NCBI RefSeq assembly: GCF_000698555.1
Contig: NZ_JFHE01000045.1
Span: 1 to 37,600 of the forward strand
Source of the DNA: Caballeronia grimmiae
GTDB lineage: Bacteria; Pseudomonadota; Gammaproteobacteria; Burkholderiales; Burkholderiaceae
Direction: 5' to 3'
Length of the DNA stretch: 37,600 bases
A program made the position numbers and the translations under genes. Positions 34,564 to 37,600 of this stretch are shown here, in pieces (the first letter of the stretch is position 1; every line of letters starts with the position of its first letter). The notes under the pieces were generated by a model. That model was not told the origin of the DNA, ran no database searches, and saw only the letters and a program-made list of their open reading frames with translations.

Positions 34564-35442
34564 TTGGATTTCGCTCGCTTTGGCCGTGAATTGGACTGCG
34601 CATCCAGCCAGCAAAGCGTACTTGCTGGATACCTTGCTGGACGTGAGCACTTTCGCGTTCCGCAGCATCTCCCCGATCGCTTCGTCTCGAAATGGTTGCA
34701 ACTACGGCTGAACGCATTCCGACGCCGCCGCATTCTCGATCGGGACGTGACTCCTGCCTACCTAAAAAAGATCGACTGCGCGATGTGTCCGATTACATTG
34801 ATCGCCATGACGCATGCCGCCTTAGCCGAAAGTGACTGGTCGGTCGATAGGATCAACAATGATGGAGCCTATGCACCCGGCAACCTTATGGTGATGTGCG
34901 TCAAAGCAAATCGGGCAAAGGGAGCGAAGGATTTCAGAGCGGTCGTTGAACTGGCGTCGGTGAGCGCGCAGGGCGCAGTGCTCGGTCTTTCGAAGCGCGA
35001 GTGGGCTCGGCTTGCCTGCGTGATGGCCGGCGCGGCGAACATGACTGGGGCTAGGCCTCTTCTCCCGCTTCTTACTAGGCTCCCGGAGGACTCCCGGGCG
35101 CCGCTGTACTTCGTTTTCCAGCAGATGCTGCTGTCTTCGGCGCGCTTAGCGAGAGAGCGCAATCGGGTTATGAAGGTTTTGTGTCGATTGCATCCGTCAA
35201 GCGAGCGGACCGCTCTTTTCAGATGCGCAGTGGAAAGGCTGGCAGTGAACATAAGAGATGCCGCTTACCCCTACGACGCATTGTCTGACGAAGGCGTCCA
35301 GCGTGCGATGACGAGCTGGTTCACGACTGTGCCGGCAGCCAGCGTCCCCGGATTGCTCCAACTGTGTTCCGAGTACGGCGCCGGGCGTTGCGAACCTGCG
35401 CCTCCAGCTGCATGGACACTAGAAGCAAGCGGTCGCTTTTAA
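34564..35442 (+). CDS. HNH-type endonuclease-like protein
   Basis: This 292-residue protein has an HNH-like core near residues 70-120. CAMCPITLI gives Cys72 and Cys75, DWSVDRINNDGAYAPGNLMV follows, and MCVKANRAKG contains Cys112, Asn and Lys. This matches the branch of HNH proteins where the first His is replaced by the VDRI(N/D) form and NL-xxx-C-xxx-N-xx-K closes the motif. The N-terminal 65 residues and the C-terminal 170, largely helical, are unassigned. The frame opens at TTG 34564, just after an in-frame stop, with only a weak GGAT upstream. DNA cleavage is inferred; homing, phage or defence roles are all possible. Confidence 0.62.
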   Translation: MDFARFGRELDCASSQQSVLAGYLAGREHFRVPQHLPDRFVSKWLQLRLNAFRRRRILDRDVTPAYLKKIDCAMCPITLIAMTHAALAESDWSVDRINNDGAYAPGNLMVMCVKANRAKGAKDFRAVVELASVSAQGAVLGLSKREWARLACVMAGAANMTGARPLLPLLTRLPEDSRAPLYFVFQQMLLSSARLARERNRVMKVLCRLHPSSERTALFRCAVERLAVNIRDAAYPYDALSDEGVQRAMTSWFTTVPAASVPGLLQLCSEYGAGRCEPAPPAAWTLEASGRF

Positions 35443-36021
35443 TGCGTTCTCCCAAGGACCGCCGTGACCCGTCATCCGAACGAGGCCACATGGCACGCTT
35501 CACTCGCGCGTTCACGCGCGCTCGGCCGATTGCCATCCCAAAGCTGGGTGCCGAAGTGTCTGCGTCGGCCATGGGCCGGTGCCGGTTAGGTCCGCCAGTG
35601 GCAAGCGTTGCGCCCTAGCTTTACCGGATTAGAAGCAGAACTATAAACTCCGTCAATCCTCCTTCGGCTGGTGCACGGGCGGGGGGATAGGATCGACAAT
35701 CAAGACGTGCTTGGCGCCGACCCTTCGGCTCGATGATGCAGCGTACGGACGACGTACCGAATATGAATCCGGGGATGTCGCGAAGGGCATTGGCGGGGCA
35801 GGACCGATTCCTGCGGCCGATGGTGCAACGGAACGACGGGGGAGCTTCGTGCTCGTCCGAGCCGGTGAAGACTCCTGCATGACGGGTACGAACCTGTTGC
35901 GCCTGACTTGGTGCTCGATCAGTGGAGACGAGCATGGCCCCTGTTACGAGCTATTGTTGGCTGTCCGGCCCACATACGTGTCCGGCGACAGTCGTGAGCA
36001 GCTGCCGCACGGGAGGGAAAT
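35443..36021. other. Region without a supported gene
   Basis: A minus-strand frame at 35653-35880 ends with AKHVLIVDPIPPPVHQPKED, which looks protein-like, but no start or family was recognised. The plus frames are shadows. GGGAGGG just before 36022 serves the next gene. Confidence 0.35.
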
Positions 36022-36324
36022 ATGGCACATATCACGGGAAAGCGTCCGAAACTCGCTTTGTTTCCAACGAAAAGCGTCCCAATGGCCCCCGGGGCGACGG
36101 AAGACGATTTCACGGTCTACGCATCGTTTCGCGGCAGTGATTCGAGCGGCTACTACGGCACACTGAAAGTAGTGAGGACAACGGACGGAAAGATTCTTTA
36201 CCCTTTCGAAGGTGTGGAACAGATTGGCCCGTTCGGAAGCAAACCTGATGCGATCGCTGCTGCGCATCGGCGCGGCGACGAAATTGTCAATGGCGACTTG
36301 AAGAATCCCGAACTCGAGCAGTGA
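36022..36324 (+). CDS. DUF6723-like small protein
   Basis: This 100-residue protein reads DDFTVYASFRGSDSSGYYGT, LKVVRTTDGKILYPFEGVEQ and IGPFGSKPDAIAAAHRRGDE, ending VNGDLKNPELEQ. This pattern belongs to a small family widespread in Burkholderia-type genomes that I recall as DUF6723. A strong GGGAGGG ribosome site precedes the ATG. It is predicted to be a soluble alpha/beta domain of unknown function. Confidence 0.68.
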   Translation: MAHITGKRPKLALFPTKSVPMAPGATEDDFTVYASFRGSDSSGYYGTLKVVRTTDGKILYPFEGVEQIGPFGSKPDAIAAAHRRGDEIVNGDLKNPELEQ

Positions 36325-36486
36325 GGTCTTTTCGGCAACAGTTGCTTATCTCGCGTGAAGCGTGGGAAAAAGTGTGCTCAAGAATGTGCAGAAACGCTGA
36401 GGCGGCAGAGCGCTGAGGCAGGGGTGGCCGTGGTGTAAGTTGATGAATGCGGAGTTCGTCAATCTGCCCCCGGGAGGCCTTTCTCC

Positions 36487-36597
36487 ATGGCTACGACCAA
36501 GCGTAATATGAACCGGCCGCCAGCGGAAACACTAGCGAACCGCGTATGGAGGCCTTCACGCCGGCATTACGTGGCACGGGAGACTAGCGGCTTATGA
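36487..36597 (+). CDS. Short ORF, 36 residues
   Basis: This very short frame (MATTKRNMNRPPAETLANRV to a TGA at 36595-36597) has a GGGAGG ribosome site nine bases before its ATG, better than many genes here. The product is basic and unstructured. It may be a genuine microprotein, a degraded gene's start, or chance. Confidence 0.3.
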   Translation: MATTKRNMNRPPAETLANRVWRPSRRHYVARETSGL

Positions 36598-36733
36598 GGT
36601 TGACCAACAACCATGCATTAGAGGCAGTGCGGATTCCACCACGTCACCCCATCGCGCCTCACGCGCGCGGGAAGCGGGACACCGCCGGCCTGAGTCGCTT
36701 ACGGCTCAAGCAGTGCTCTTCGCGATCAGTCGC

Positions 36734-37582
36734 TCATTCGCCTTTGCAGCTCACCGGGGCCTCTAGCAATGCCGGCCAGATATGCGCCCAATCTCCGTCA
36801 TGCGCCACGTCCGCGACGGCGCGCCATCGCGCGCAGTCCGTGCCAACCGCGTGGACGAAACGCCGCGCGACGGCCAAGGACACGACGTAATCTCGGGTTG
36901 CTGGCGAATTGCACTTGCGGCAGCGTACCGAGGGAAGCCGCGACATTGATTGGATCGAGCGACTGGGGCATCGGCGATACGTCGTTGCGCCGCCGCCGGA
37001 ATAGCCGACGAGATCAACGCCGGGTCCCGGCGCGCGCGCCGCGATCGCGTCCATTGCCTCATTCATGGATACGAGCACGTCGGGCGCAAAGCGCGCACTA
37101 GTCCAGTAGCGGACATCGCAACGCGGGTTTTCCGGCATCGGCGTGTACTGGCATGGGCGCGCCAGATACATCACGTTCGGCGACGGGTCCGCGGCCGCGA
37201 GCGCAAGCCCCGTCGCCTCACGAGGCGTCGAATTTGCGACGGCTCGCTGCGCGTCACCCACGCGAAGCCATCGCGTTCGATATACACATGAATCGGCAAA
37301 TCACGGCGCGCAATACGCGAGTACGCGCTCAGCGCGAAGACGCTCGTGTGCAATGTCTCCCGCTGCATTCGCGCGGACTCGGCGAGTGCATCGGCGCGCG
37401 CGTCCCGAGCGAGTCGACTTTGGTTGAATCCGCCATCCCATTCGGACGGACGGTCGCGCCGTCGTGTCTCCCGTCGGCTGATCGGTTACGTTGCTTTGCG
37501 GTGCCAGGCCTGGCACGGTCAGGCTTAGCACGGCAATAGCCAATGGCTTCTGCCTGCCATCGGGGAAGGTGGGCAGCGACAA
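36734..37582 (-). pseudogene. Alpha/beta hydrolase (lipoprotein-type), multiply frameshifted
   Basis: Three frames on the minus strand join into one hydrolase. They are a signal-like start (LPTFPDGRQKPLAIAVLSLT), then LHTSVFALSAYSRIARRDLP and VYIERDGFAWVTRSEPS, then TGLALAAADPSPNVMYLARP and MPENPRCDVRYWTSARF, and finally the nucleophile elbow VDLVGYSGGGA. After the elbow a block of about 50 residues is lost, and the end (AVARRFVHAVGTDCARWRAV, VAHDGDWAHIWPALL with the catalytic His) follows in shifted frame. The family is usually a predicted lipoprotein; a lipobox was not seen, so the N-terminus may be lost or lie past the window edge. Confidence 0.72.
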
Positions 37583-37600
37583 TTGTTTTGGCCGGTCGTT

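Noticed and set aside
1..37600. CRISPR arrays, tRNA or rRNA genes, phage structural genes
   Set aside because: No regularly spaced repeats, no tRNA-like or rRNA-like sequence and no phage head or tail genes were recognised on reading both strands.

Overview
The window looks like an accessory segment from a high-GC betaproteobacterium of the Burkholderia sensu lato group (Burkholderia, Paraburkholderia or Caballeronia), possibly a secondary replicon. The reasons are the codon and GC bias, small protein families common in that group (DUF2934, DUF2946, a DUF6723-like protein, YciE/YciF DUF892), a Burkholderia-style nicotinate operon, and many decayed insertion sequences. This assignment is inferred from protein style; no database search was run.

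Layout. 1-2308: two tandem, nearly identical IS3-family copies, both defective. 2495-6314: an iron or metal uptake block with a TonB-dependent siderophore-type receptor and a DUF2946 protein on the minus strand, and a divergent ExbB-like proton-channel gene whose downstream partners have been replaced by an IS30 remnant. 6417-14170: a graveyard of IS30 and IS3 remnants, three response-regulator receiver genes each broken by an apparent one-base indel, one intact PAS histidine kinase, a CheB-like methylesterase gene that is frameshifted and split by an IS30 element, a broken HAD phosphatase, and two DUF2934 genes in an inverted repeat.

14227-21445: the best-preserved part, a complete lower nicotinate pathway. 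The operon nicC-nicE-nicD-nicX-nicF (minus strand) converts 6-hydroxynicotinate through 2,5-dihydroxypyridine, N-formylmaleamate, maleamate and maleate to fumarate. A divergent TetR-type regulator carries an unusual Lys/Ala-rich tail. An MFS aromatic-acid transporter (NicT-like) and a 75-residue protein of unknown function follow. The nicC and transporter promoters share a TTATA-N6-TATAA palindrome overlapping their -10 regions, so one repressor probably controls both. No upper-pathway nicAB genes are present.

21640-27823: another decayed stretch with a DDE transposase remnant, an intact zinc alcohol/formaldehyde dehydrogenase, a truncated PPOX-type stress gene, a MbcA/Xre-type antitoxin C-terminus, an atypical receiver protein and a few small hypothetical genes. 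27824-32807: a glycan module. A GH1 glycosidase fused to an RmlD-like reductase domain that has lost its catalytic Tyr and Lys lies divergent from a glycosyltransferase that overlaps a UDP-galactopyranose mutase gene, which points to a galactofuranose-containing glycan. 33662-37600: a YciE/YciF ferritin-like protein, an HNH-type protein, a DUF6723-like protein and a broken alpha/beta hydrolase at the right edge.
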